Below, in pieces: positions 8,113 to 16,077 of a stretch of DNA of 41,714 nt. Position 1 is the first letter of the stretch. Every line of letters starts with the position of its first letter. The notes beneath the pieces were generated by a model. That model was given only the letters and a program-made list of their open reading frames with translations, ran no database searches and was not told where the DNA came from. The position numbers and the translations under genes were made by a program. Origin of the DNA: Polaromonas sp. (GTDB lineage: Bacteria > Pseudomonadota > Gammaproteobacteria > Burkholderiales > Burkholderiaceae_C); assembly GCF_018780625.1 (NCBI RefSeq), contig NZ_JADMJK010000082.1, positions 1 through 41,714 of the forward strand, written 5' to 3'.

Positions 8113-9354
8113 ATGGCTTCAAGTACCCACTCTTCACCAAAATCCATTTCAATGTTCCAGGTGCTGGCCTGCGGTGCGGCTATTGTGACGCTGTCCATGG
8201 GCATTCGCCACGGTTTTGGACTGTGGCTGCAGCCCATCACCCAAGCGCAGGGCTGGACCCGCGAAACCTTTGCCTTTGCCATTGCCATACAAAACCTTGC
8301 CTGGGGAATTTTCGGCATTTTCGCGGGCATGGTGGCCGACCGGTTTGGCGCCTTTCGAGTGATTGCGGGCGGCGCCGTGCTGTATGCGCTGGGTCTGGTG
8401 GGCATGGCGCTATCCCCGACGGGCCTGCTGTTCACGCTGACCACCGGCGTGCTCATTGGCGCAGCCCAGGCGGGCACCACCTATGCCGTGATTTACGGCG
8501 TGATTGGCCGCAATATCTCAGCCGACAAGCGCTCGTGGGCCATGGGGGTTGCCGCTGCAGCGGGGTCGTTTGGCCAGTTTTTGATGGTGCCGACCGAAGG
8601 CTTCCTGATCAGCAGCCTGGGCTGGCAAACGGCCTTGCTGGTGCTGAGCGGCGCGGTGCTGCTGATCGTGCCGATCGCGATGGGCCTGCGTGAGCCCGGC
8701 TTTGCAGGCGGAGCGCCCGCCAGGCGGGCGCAGAGCATTGGCCAGGCGCTGCGCGAGGCACTCAAGTACCCGAGCTTTCAGCTCCTGATGGCCGGCTACT
8801 TTGTTTGTGGCTTTCAGGTGGTGTTCATTGGCGTTCACATGCCCAGCTACCTCAAGGACAAAGGCCTGTCGCCGCAGGTGGCCGGCTATGCGCTCGCGCT
8901 GATTGGCCTGTTTAACGTGTTTGGCACCTACATTGCGGGCTCGCTGGGTCAGCGCATCGCCAAACGCAAGATATTGGCCACCATCTACCTGTCGCGCGCC
9001 GTCGTCATCGCCGTATTTCTCGCCGCGCCACTGAGCCCGGCCAGCGTCTATATTTTTTCCAGCCTGATGGGCCTGCTGTGGCTGTCGACGGTGCCGCCGA
9101 CCAACGCCATGGTGGCGCAGATTTTCGGCATCCAGCATATGTCGATGCTGAGCGGCTTCATTTTCTTTAGCCACCAGATCGGCTCGTTCATGGGCGTGTG
9201 GCTGGGCGGCTACCTGTATGACCGGACCGGCAGCTACGACATCGTCTGGTACATAGCGATTGCGCTGGGTGTGTTGGCAGCGCTGGTGAACCTGCCGGTG
9301 CGCGAAACGCCGATTGCCAGGCCCCACCATGGCAAGCTGCCGCAGGGGGCATGA
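8113..9354 (+). CDS. MFS transporter, OxlT/CynX-like
   Basis: From the ATG at 8113 the protein has 413 residues and about 12 hydrophobic segments. The frame stays open further upstream, but the extension is not hydrophobic and would cover the parE promoter, so I chose this start. The loop MVADRFGAFRVIAGG between helices 2 and 3 is the MFS signature. An N-terminal SMGIRHGFGLWLQPI segment is typical of the monocarboxylate/oxalate-formate antiporter group. The substrate is not visible. It diverges from parE and is followed one base later by a 39-codon ORF that may be co-translated. Confidence 0.88.
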   Translation: MASSTHSSPKSISMFQVLACGAAIVTLSMGIRHGFGLWLQPITQAQGWTRETFAFAIAIQNLAWGIFGIFAGMVADRFGAFRVIAGGAVLYALGLVGMALSPTGLLFTLTTGVLIGAAQAGTTYAVIYGVIGRNISADKRSWAMGVAAAAGSFGQFLMVPTEGFLISSLGWQTALLVLSGAVLLIVPIAMGLREPGFAGGAPARRAQSIGQALREALKYPSFQLLMAGYFVCGFQVVFIGVHMPSYLKDKGLSPQVAGYALALIGLFNVFGTYIAGSLGQRIAKRKILATIYLSRAVVIAVFLAAPLSPASVYIFSSLMGLLWLSTVPPTNAMVAQIFGIQHMSMLSGFIFFSHQIGSFMGVWLGGYLYDRTGSYDIVWYIAIALGVLAALVNLPVRETPIARPHHGKLPQGA

Positions 9355-9355
9355 C

Positions 9356-9475
9356 ATGGCGCAAAAGCTGATTCTGTGGACGCTTGCCGGCATGGCGTTG
9401 CTGGCGGTGTTTGCCCTCTACACACGGCCTGACTTCCTGTTGACCGTGGCAGACCAGGTCTGGAGCTGCTTTTAG
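9356..9475 (+). CDS. Small membrane protein, 39 residues
   Basis: The ORF starts at the ATG one base after the MFS stop codon and encodes MAQKLILWTLAGMALLAVFA followed by LYTRPDFLLTVADQVWSCF. One hydrophobic helix (about residues 5-21) is followed by a short polar tail with a Trp and a terminal Cys-Phe. The tight spacing suggests translational coupling to the transporter. I recall similar tails ending LADQVW.CF in related bacteria, but that is from memory and untested. Function is unknown; an accessory of the transporter is possible. Confidence 0.55.
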   Translation: MAQKLILWTLAGMALLAVFALYTRPDFLLTVADQVWSCF

Positions 9476-9486
9476 GCCGCTTGCGT

Positions 9487-9551
9487 CATATTTAAGCTTT
9501 TTAGCCCTTAGCCCAATAAGGGCGGGGATACCTAGCTACCAAAAACGTATC
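9487..9551. repeat. Hairpin plus degenerate GCTA...TATC palindromic element
   Basis: In the gap between the small membrane ORF and the methyltransferase, GCCCTTA (9504-9510) pairs perfectly with TAAGGGC (9517-9523) around a 6-nt loop. Eleven bases later, 9535-9551 matches the 17-bp element in coaBC at 12 of 17 positions. No U-run follows the stem on the plus strand, so a simple terminator is less likely. It looks like a longer, decayed copy of a dispersed repeat. Confidence 0.45.
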
Positions 9552-9597
9552 GGTTAACTTTTCCCTGCTGATCCCTCCACCACAAAGAGAATTTCCG

Positions 9598-10167
9598 GTG
9601 AAAGAACCCATAGATTTGCACGACACAGTGCCCCCATCAGCCTGGGTCCAGCGCTGGTCGCACCTTGTTGCCCAACACGGCGTGGTGCTGGACGTCGCCT
9701 GCGGACAAGGCCGCCACGCCCGCTGGTTTCATGAGCAGCATCATCCGGTGGTGCTGGTGGACCGGTCGCGGGAAGCGATTGAATCCATTGCCCTTCCGGC
9801 ATCTGCCTGCGAAGCCGTCGTCGCTGACATTGAAAATGGCCCCTGGCCGTTTGCGGGCCGGCAGTTTGACGCGGTAGTGGTCACCAACTATCTGTGGCGC
9901 CCCTTGATGCGCACGCTGCTGGACAGCCTGGCGCCCGGCGGCGTGCTGATTTACGAAACCTTTACCCAAGGCAACGAAACGGTCGGAAAACCTTCCCGGC
10001 CCGACTTTTTACTTCGGACCGGTGAGTTGCTGGACCTCTGCAAGGAACTGCGGGTCGTCGCCTTTGAAGAAGGCTACCTGGACGCCCCGCCCCGCTTCGT
10101 GCAGCGGATTGCCGCAGTCCGGGAAAGGTCTTCAACGGGAACCGTGGCCCGCTACCCCCTCAGCTAA
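9598..10167 (+). CDS. Class I SAM-dependent methyltransferase, TehB-like size
   Basis: The 189-residue protein starts at a GTG (9598) and carries SAM-binding motif I VLDVACGQGRHARWF near residues 30-44. Motif II has a VVLVDRSREAI acidic turn, and the post-II region reads FDAVVVTNYLWRP. It is a single-domain Rossmann methyltransferase. The substrate cannot be told. The gene stands alone on the plus strand and converges on the Bug gene, with 21 bp between stops. Weak AAAGAGAA upstream is the only ribosome site seen, and no ATG fits better. Confidence 0.8.
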   Translation: MKEPIDLHDTVPPSAWVQRWSHLVAQHGVVLDVACGQGRHARWFHEQHHPVVLVDRSREAIESIALPASACEAVVADIENGPWPFAGRQFDAVVVTNYLWRPLMRTLLDSLAPGGVLIYETFTQGNETVGKPSRPDFLLRTGELLDLCKELRVVAFEEGYLDAPPRFVQRIAAVRERSSTGTVARYPLS

Positions 10168-10188
10168 TGGCCTTGTAGCGGGCAGCCA

Positions 10189-11160
10189 TCAATCGAGCTT
10201 GACGCCGGCGTCCTTCACCAGCTTGACCCAGAACTTGGCATCCTCATTCAGAAACGTTGAAAACCGCTCGGGCGAAGCCGACAGCGCAACCTCCGTGCCT
10301 TCGCGCGCCAGTGCGGCCTTGACCGAGGGTTGTTGCATGGCAGTGGTCGCAGCATCAAATATCTTCTTGACAACGGCGGGGGGCGTGCCTACTGGCACAA
10401 ACAGCCCGTACCAGAACTCGATGCTGTAAGCCGGCAAACCGGCCTCGGCCATGCCCGGCACGCCGGGAACCAGGCTTGACCGCTCCCGGGTGCTGACGGC
10501 CAGGCCGCGCAAACGGCCAGCCTGCATCATGGGCAAGACCGAGGGCGGCGTGCCAAACGTGAGTTGCGTGTCACCCGCAACCACTGACTGCACGGCCGGG
10601 CCACCACCGCGGAACGGGATATGCGTCATTTCCACACCGGTCAGTTGCAGGAACAGTGCGGCGCCCAGATGCGGCGCCGAGCCGTTGCCCGATGTGGCGT
10701 AGTTGAGCGTGCCGGGTGATTTTTTGGCCTGGGCGATCAGGTCCTGCACCGAATTGATGCCTGATGCGGGGTTGGCGGCAATCACCAGGGGTGAACTGCT
10801 CACCTTGGTAATGGGCATCAGATCACGTGCCGTATAGCCCAGCTTGCTATTGAGCGCAGGGTTGACCGAAATGCTGCTCGGGCTGGCAATCAGCACGGTG
10901 TAGCCGTCCGGCGCGGACTTGGAAGCCAGTTCCGCCGCAATGCTTGATCCAGCACCTGCACGGTTTTCAATCACGATGGGCTGGCCCATGGCCTTGCCCA
11001 TCGCGTCGCTCATGGCGCGCGCCACATAGTCCGCTGCACCACCTGGCGCAAATCCGACCAGCAGCCGGATCGGCTTGGCAGGATACGCGGGCGCCTGGGC
11101 GAAGGCACCCAGGCTCAGGCTGCCAAGAACCAGCGCCAACAGAATGTTTGATTTTTTCAT
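10189..11160 (-). CDS. Bug/TctC-family tricarboxylate-transporter-like binding protein
   Basis: This 323-residue periplasmic binding protein has a signal peptide ending near GAFA-Q (about residue 21). It then shows YPAKPIRLLVGFAPGGAADYVAR, the family's ligand-binding opening, and later PDGYTVLIASPSS. Bug proteins bind carboxylates or other small acids, and many have no dedicated TctAB permease. None is visible here. The ATG at 11160 follows a strong AGGAG. It is the last gene of the CoA-transferase operon, 38 bp after the MDR gene, so its ligand is probably the pathway substrate (inference). Confidence 0.9.
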   Translation of the reverse strand: MKKSNILLALVLGSLSLGAFAQAPAYPAKPIRLLVGFAPGGAADYVARAMSDAMGKAMGQPIVIENRAGAGSSIAAELASKSAPDGYTVLIASPSSISVNPALNSKLGYTARDLMPITKVSSSPLVIAANPASGINSVQDLIAQAKKSPGTLNYATSGNGSAPHLGAALFLQLTGVEMTHIPFRGGGPAVQSVVAGDTQLTFGTPPSVLPMMQAGRLRGLAVSTRERSSLVPGVPGMAEAGLPAYSIEFWYGLFVPVGTPPAVVKKIFDAATTAMQQPSVKAALAREGTEVALSASPERFSTFLNEDAKFWVKLVKDAGVKLD

Positions 11161-11198
11161 GATGTGTGTCTCCTTTTTTTGATGATTCGAAATGCGGT

Positions 11199-12185
11199 CT
11201 AGCGTTCGCCCGGGATGGCCAGCACAATCTTGCCGAGATGTCCGCTGGCTTCCATATGCGCCTTGGCCTCGGCCAGTTGCGCAAAGGGAAAAACCTTGTC
11301 CACCAGCGGCCTGATGCGGCCCGCCGCAATCGCCGGCACGATGTCGTTGATGAAGCCTGGCACGGCCTGGGCGCGCTGCTCAGGCGTGCGCTGCTTGTTG
11401 GAGACACCGAAAAACGTCAGGCGCCTGGCATGCAAGGCCTCGACGTCGATCTCGGCCTTGAGCACGCCATCGACATAGCCGACCGTTGCATGCCGCCCCT
11501 GAAACGCCATGCAGCGTACACTTTCGGCAAACACCGACCCGCCCACGGTATTGACGACCAGGTTCACGCCTTTGCCACCGGTGGCCTGCATCACGGCGTC
11601 GTGGAAATCAGCGGCGCGCGTGCACAGGCCCACATCCAGGCCCAGCGGCGTGAGGCGAGCGAGTTTTTCGGCCGAGCCGGACGTGCCTATCACCTTCGCC
11701 CCCAGGGCCTTGGCGGTCTGCAAGGCGGCCACACCCACCCCGGAAGACACACCATTGATCAGCAGCCACTCATCGGCGGCCAGGCGGCCCTGCAGTACCA
11801 GCATGTCATAGACCACCAGAAAGGTCAGCGGAACACTGGCCGCCTGCTCCCACGACAGGTTTGCGGGCATCAACATGGCTTCGCGCAAATCCATGACGGC
11901 ATATTCTGAAAAGGCTCCCGGACAGCGGCCCATCACCCGATCGCCCAGCTTCAGGCTGCTGACGCCCGCTCCCAGCTTGACCACCTCGCCTGCCCCCTCG
12001 GCGCCCACGGCCTTGGCGGTGCCCGATGTGCCGTGCAGCCCATGGCCGGCAATGAACTCGCCCCGATTCAGGCTGGCTGCGTGCAGGCGCACCAGCACCT
12101 GCTGTGGGCCGGGCTCGGGCTGCGGTACCTCGCGCAATTCCAGTTCGGCCTGGTCCCCGGTCATCTTCATCCAGTAAGACTGCAT
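11199..12185 (-). CDS. MDR-family NAD(P)H:quinone oxidoreductase-like enzyme
   Basis: The 328-residue protein has the GroES-like fold at its N terminus (PQQVLVRLHAASLNRGEFIAG). It lacks the Cys-rich zinc ligands of true alcohol dehydrogenases. The cofactor motif is NGVSSGVGVAALQTAKALGA near residues 145-165, followed by a TSGSAEK NADPH-type loop. It probably reduces an enoyl-CoA, quinone or similar conjugated carbonyl. It lies 48 bp after the crotonase gene and before the Bug gene in one transcription direction. The exact substrate is unknown. Confidence 0.85.
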   Translation of the reverse strand: MQSYWMKMTGDQAELELREVPQPEPGPQQVLVRLHAASLNRGEFIAGHGLHGTSGTAKAVGAEGAGEVVKLGAGVSSLKLGDRVMGRCPGAFSEYAVMDLREAMLMPANLSWEQAASVPLTFLVVYDMLVLQGRLAADEWLLINGVSSGVGVAALQTAKALGAKVIGTSGSAEKLARLTPLGLDVGLCTRAADFHDAVMQATGGKGVNLVVNTVGGSVFAESVRCMAFQGRHATVGYVDGVLKAEIDVEALHARRLTFFGVSNKQRTPEQRAQAVPGFINDIVPAIAAGRIRPLVDKVFPFAQLAEAKAHMEASGHLGKIVLAIPGER

Positions 12186-12233
12186 GGGTGTGGTTCTTTC
12201 TATCTGTTTTATTGAGGCTGAAATGAAGCGCGC

Positions 12234-13043
12234 TTATTTCCCGGTAAAGACGGGCTTGCGCTTTTCCATGAAGGCCTTGCGGCCCTCGGCGTAGTCGGCA
12301 CTGTCAAAGCAGCCGCGGATCAGTTGCTGGCACAGCGCCCTGTCCAGGTCAGGCGAAGGCTTGAGAATTTCAGCCGTAATGGCCTTGGCCGCGCGTATGG
12401 TCAGCGGCGCATTGACCTCCATTGCAGAGGTGTACTCGGCCAGCAGGGCAGGCAGTTGCTCGGGCGCGCACACCCGGGAAATCAGCCCCATCGATCTGGC
12501 CTCGCTGGCGTCGATCTTGCGCGCCGTGAAAAACAAATCCTTGGCGGCGCCGGGACCGATCAGGTCCACCAGGTTTTTCATGGCCGAGTAACGGTAGCCC
12601 AGGCCCAGTCGGGCAGCGGGAATCGAAAATACCGAGTCGGTAGAAGCAATGCGGATGTCGCAGCTGATCGCCACATTCACCCCGCCCCCGATGCAATAGC
12701 CGCGAATGCACGACAGCGTAGGCTTGCTGAAGTCAAGAATGCTCATCAGCGCGTTTTCCGCCATGTGCTCGTAGCGCGTCACCGCCTCCTGGGCGGCGCG
12801 CATGTCTTCAAATTGCGAGATATCGGCGCCGGACACAAATGATTTTTCACCGGCGCCCGAGAACACCACAAGCCGCACCCGGTCGTCGGATTGCGCCTGG
12901 TGCAGGAGCGCGGGGACGGCCTCCCACATGTCCACCGACAAGGCGTTGTGGCGTGCCGGGTTATTGAAGCGGATATGCAGCGTGGAGGCATTGAGCCAGG
13001 TCTGCACGCGCTCGGTGGGGGACTCATAGCTTGTCGTTGTCAT
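12234..13043 (-). CDS. Crotonase-superfamily protein lacking hydratase glutamates
   Basis: The 269-residue protein has the crotonase fold, with oxyanion-hole segments SFVSGADISQF (about 68-78) and RGYCIGGGVNVAISCDI (about 114-130). In enoyl-CoA hydratases the two catalytic glutamates lie in GGGCELAM and GQPEI. Here those positions are N123 and A143 (GGGVNVAI and SIPAARLGLGY). It therefore probably does not perform ordinary syn-hydration; an isomerase, hydrolase, decarboxylase or C-C lyase activity is possible. Its ATG shares one base with the CoA-transferase stop (TGATG, 13041-13045), so the two are translationally coupled. Confidence 0.85.
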   Translation of the reverse strand: MTTTSYESPTERVQTWLNASTLHIRFNNPARHNALSVDMWEAVPALLHQAQSDDRVRLVVFSGAGEKSFVSGADISQFEDMRAAQEAVTRYEHMAENALMSILDFSKPTLSCIRGYCIGGGVNVAISCDIRIASTDSVFSIPAARLGLGYRYSAMKNLVDLIGPGAAKDLFFTARKIDASEARSMGLISRVCAPEQLPALLAEYTSAMEVNAPLTIRAAKAITAEILKPSPDLDRALCQQLIRGCFDSADYAEGRKAFMEKRKPVFTGK

Positions 13044-14233
13044 CAGTACACTCCAGTTGATTTCATGCGCGCCAGGTCTGCAGCGCTCAAGCCCAGTTCA
13101 CCCAGGACTTCCTCGGTATGCTCGCCCCGGCGCGGGGCGGCACGGGCAATCGTGCTGGGCGTGCGCTGCAGTTGCATGGGCTGGCCCACGAGCCGCTGCG
13201 CGCCCAGATGGGTGGACACCACGTCCTTGACCATATCGAGGTGCTGAATTTGCGGCTCCTCAAACACTTCCTTCATATTGCTGATGTGGCCACAGGCGAC
13301 ACCACCCGCATTCATACGCTCGATCCAGTAAGCGCGGTCCTGCTCGGCCAGTCGCCGGTTGATTTCGGCATTGAGCGAATCGCGGTTGACCGATCGCCCC
13401 TTTTTGTCTTTGTAGCGTTCATCGCTGACCCACTCCGGTGCGCCCATGATGTCGCAAAACCGTTCCCATATTTTGGAACCGAACACGGCGATATTCATAT
13501 ACCCGTCACGCGCCTTGTACACCCCGGTCGGGATGCTGGTGGGGTGAAAATTTCCCGCCTGGGTGGCAATTTCACCATCAATCAGCCAGCGCGAGGTCTG
13601 AAAATCCATCATGTAGACCATGGACTCCAGCAGCGACGTATGCAACCACTGGCCCTTGCCGGAGCTTTCGCGCTCCAGCAGGGCCACCAGAATGCCTTGG
13701 GCCGCAAATATTCCAGCGCACAGGTCGGCAATCGGAATGCCCACGCGCATAGGTCCCTGCTCGGCCAGACCGGTCACAGACATCAGCCCGCCCATGCCTT
13801 GGGCGATCTGGTCAAAGCCAGGGCGCCCGGCCAGCGGACCCGACTGTCCAAACCCAGAAATGCTGGCGTACACCAGGCGCGGGTTGTCCACGCGCAGGCT
13901 TTCATAGTCGATGCCAAGGCGAAACTTGACGTCGGGACGAAAGTTCTCCACCACCACGTCCGCGCCGGCAATCAGGCGCTTGAGGACGCTGATGCCCTCG
14001 GCCTCCTTGAGGTTCAGGGTGATCGAGCGCTTGTTGCGGTGCGTGTACTGGTAGTCCGAGCCCTCCTGCCCGCCCAGCGTGTCATCGCCGCGCATGTGCT
14101 CGGGCATCTGGACCTGGATCACATCCGCCCCCCAGTCGGCCAGTTGGCGGCAGGCCGTCGGCCCGGCCCGGACCTGGGTGAGATCCACCACGCGAAAGCG
14201 CTGGAGTGCAGAAGATGCAGGCATGTGAGGCAT
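13043..14233 (-). CDS. Class III (CaiB/BaiF) acyl-CoA transferase
   Basis: From the ATG at 14233 the protein has 396 residues, the normal family length. A second ATG at 14224 is possible, and the upstream extension to 14278 looks non-coding. The N terminus reads FRVVDLTQVRAGPTACRQLADWGADVIQV, the conserved CoA-transferase opening. The catalytic aspartate is D170 in GIPIADLCAGIFAAQG, and VVVENFRPD is also conserved. It should activate a carboxylic acid by transferring CoA from a donor acyl-CoA. It heads the four-gene operon opposite a GntR regulator, so it probably performs the first step of an acid degradation route; the acid is unknown. Confidence 0.92.
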   Translation of the reverse strand: MPHMPASSALQRFRVVDLTQVRAGPTACRQLADWGADVIQVQMPEHMRGDDTLGGQEGSDYQYTHRNKRSITLNLKEAEGISVLKRLIAGADVVVENFRPDVKFRLGIDYESLRVDNPRLVYASISGFGQSGPLAGRPGFDQIAQGMGGLMSVTGLAEQGPMRVGIPIADLCAGIFAAQGILVALLERESSGKGQWLHTSLLESMVYMMDFQTSRWLIDGEIATQAGNFHPTSIPTGVYKARDGYMNIAVFGSKIWERFCDIMGAPEWVSDERYKDKKGRSVNRDSLNAEINRRLAEQDRAYWIERMNAGGVACGHISNMKEVFEEPQIQHLDMVKDVVSTHLGAQRLVGQPMQLQRTPSTIARAAPRRGEHTEEVLGELGLSAADLARMKSTGVY

Positions 14234-14268
14234 GTTTGAAATCCAGAAAGAGACAAAAAAACAAAATG

Positions 14269-14326
14269 CAAGTGTCATCTCACCACGACTTAAGTGTCAA
14301 CACTTTTTTCAAAATAGACAACACTT
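14269..14326. promoter_or_regulatory. Repeated AAGTGT/ACACTT half-sites, candidate GntR operator
   Basis: AAGTGTCAACACTT (14292-14305) is a 6-2-6 inverted repeat. A further CAACACTT occurs at 14319-14326, 21 bp after the same word at 14298-14305. A further AAGTGTC occurs at 14270-14276, 22 bp before its copy at 14292. This helically phased cluster sits between the divergent CoA-transferase and GntR genes. Binding by the GntR protein is inferred. Confidence 0.6.
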
Positions 14327-14418
14327 CGACGCGTCAAAGGCCATCCACCCCTTCTTTCAGTTACCATCCGGCCACGTGCTCCACGCGTCCATACCCTACG
14401 CAACCGGCACCTCCAGCC

Positions 14419-15096
14419 ATGACTTCACCCAAAGAAAAGCCCGAACAGGGACTGCCGCTCTTCATTGCGGATGCGCTCAAACACCTGATTTACACGGGCG
14501 CGCTCAAACCTGGCGAACGCCTGAATGAGGCGGCGCTGGCGCTGCGCATGGGGACCAGCCGCGGCCCCATCCGCGAGGCCATTCGCATGCTCACGGGCTT
14601 GGGGCTTGTGAAGGCCGTGGTCAACCGCGGCGTCTTTGTGCGGCAGATCTCGGTCCGCGAGATGCTGGAGATCTACGACTTGCGCGCACTGGTCTTCGGA
14701 TTTGCCGCCGAACGCGCGACCGAACATGCCCATGAAGAGCACAAGCAGCAATTTGAACAGTTGCTCACCCAGATGGATGCCGCCTGCGACGCAGAAGATT
14801 CGGACCGCTATTACGACCTGAACCTGCAGTTTCACGCGCTGATCCTGCGCCTGTCCAACAACCAGCGGGCCCATGAAACTTATGACGACTATGTCAAGGA
14901 GTTGCACCTGTTCAGGCGCCGGTACTTCAATTCGCCCGGCAACATGCGGCGCTCCAACATCGAACACCGGTCTATCTATGAGGCCATCATCAAAGGCGCC
15001 AGGGCCAAGGCAAAATCAGCCGCCGAACGCCATGTACTGTCGGGGCGCCAACGCTTGCTGGCCAGCATCGACGACGACAGCCCCCTGTCCGGCTAG
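14419..15096 (+). CDS. GntR-family regulator, FCD subgroup
   Basis: From the ATG at 14419 the protein has 225 residues; the open frame upstream to 14206 covers the operator region and is not expected to be translated. The N-terminal winged helix shows LIYTGALKPGERLNEAALALRMGTSRGPIREAIRML (in two adjoining parts), the classic GntR helix-turn-helix. The C-terminal all-helical FCD ligand domain includes DLNLQFHALILRLSNN and IEHRSIYEAI, with the Asp/His residues that often hold a metal. Such proteins respond to acids or acyl-CoAs. It diverges from the CoA-transferase operon, its likely target. Confidence 0.9.
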   Translation: MTSPKEKPEQGLPLFIADALKHLIYTGALKPGERLNEAALALRMGTSRGPIREAIRMLTGLGLVKAVVNRGVFVRQISVREMLEIYDLRALVFGFAAERATEHAHEEHKQQFEQLLTQMDAACDAEDSDRYYDLNLQFHALILRLSNNQRAHETYDDYVKELHLFRRRYFNSPGNMRRSNIEHRSIYEAIIKGARAKAKSAAERHVLSGRQRLLASIDDDSPLSG

Positions 15097-15175
15097 CGCA
15101 CTGAGTAGAATGCAGGATTGGCCCGACACGCTGATCTAACCGCCAGTATCCGGCCCCTCAACCAGACCCAAAGAC

Positions 15176-16060
15176 ATGAAAACCATTACAGGCAGCATCG
15201 TTGCATTGGCAACCCCCATGCATGAAGACGGCAGTGTGGACTACCCCGCCCTGCGCAAACTGGTGGACTGGCACATCGCCGAAGGCACTGACTGCATCGG
15301 CGTGGTCGGCACCACCGGTGAGTCGCCCACTGTCAATGTCGACGAGCACTGCGAAATCATCCGCGTCTCGGTCGAGCAGGCTGGCAAGCGCGTGCCCATC
15401 ATGGCTGGCTGCGGCGCCAACTCGACCGCGGAAGCGATTGAGCTGGCCCGGTTTGCCAAGCAGGTGGGCGCCGACTGCCAGTTGCAGGTCGTGCCTTACT
15501 ACAACAAACCCACTCAAGAAGGACAGTACCTGCACTTCAAGGCAATTGCCGAGGCCGTGGGGGATTTGCCCACGGTGTTGTATAACGTCCCCGGCCGCTC
15601 CGTCGCCGATATGCAGCACGCGACCGTGCTGCGCCTGGCCCAGGTGCCCGGCATTGTGGGGATCAAGGAAGCCACCGGCAACATCGAGCGCGCGCAATGG
15701 CTGATCAAGGAAGTCCCCAAAGGCTTTGCCGTGTATTCGGGCGATGACCCGACCGCCGTAGCCCTGATGCTCTGCGGCGGACAGGGCAATATCAGCGTGA
15801 CCGCCAACGTCGCGCCCCGGCTGATGCATGAGCTGTGCATGGCCGCGCTGGCAGGCGAAGTCAGGCACGCCATGGAGTTGCAGTTCAAGCTGCTGCCGCT
15901 ACACAAAAACCTGTTTGTCGAAGCCAACCCGATTCCCGTCAAATGGGCCATGGCCCGGATGGGGCTTTGCGGCGGCACCTTGCGCCTGCCCATGACACCG
16001 CTGGAAACGTCGAATGAAGCGGCCGTAGAAAACGCACTGCGTGCCTGCGGCCTGATCTGA
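15176..16060 (+). CDS. dapA: 4-hydroxy-tetrahydrodipicolinate synthase
   Basis: At 294 residues this is full-length DapA, which condenses pyruvate with aspartate semialdehyde for lysine and meso-diaminopimelate synthesis. Visible motifs are [12 protein letters not shown] near residues 42-53 (Thr pair), [14 protein letters not shown] with the active-site Tyr, VLYNVPGR, and GIKEATGN with the Schiff-base lysine. The ATG at 15176 starts the frame. It is 17 bp ahead of bamC, and the dapA-bamC pairing is common in proteobacteria, so one operon is likely. Confidence 0.96.
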   Translation: MKTITGSIVALATPMHEDGSVDYPALRKLVDWHIAEGTDCIGVVGTTGESPTVNVDEHCEIIRVSVEQAGKRVPIMAGCGANSTAEAIELARFAKQVGADCQLQVVPYYNKPTQEGQYLHFKAIAEAVGDLPTVLYNVPGRSVADMQHATVLRLAQVPGIVGIKEATGNIERAQWLIKEVPKGFAVYSGDDPTAVALMLCGGQGNISVTANVAPRLMHELCMAALAGEVRHAMELQFKLLPLHKNLFVEANPIPVKWAMARMGLCGGTLRLPMTPLETSNEAAVENALRACGLI

Positions 16061-16077
16061 TTTTTAAGGAATACCAC

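Noticed and set aside
10189-14278. Genomic island or horizontally acquired cluster
   Set aside because: No integrase, tRNA boundary, flanking repeats or clear base-composition shift was seen.
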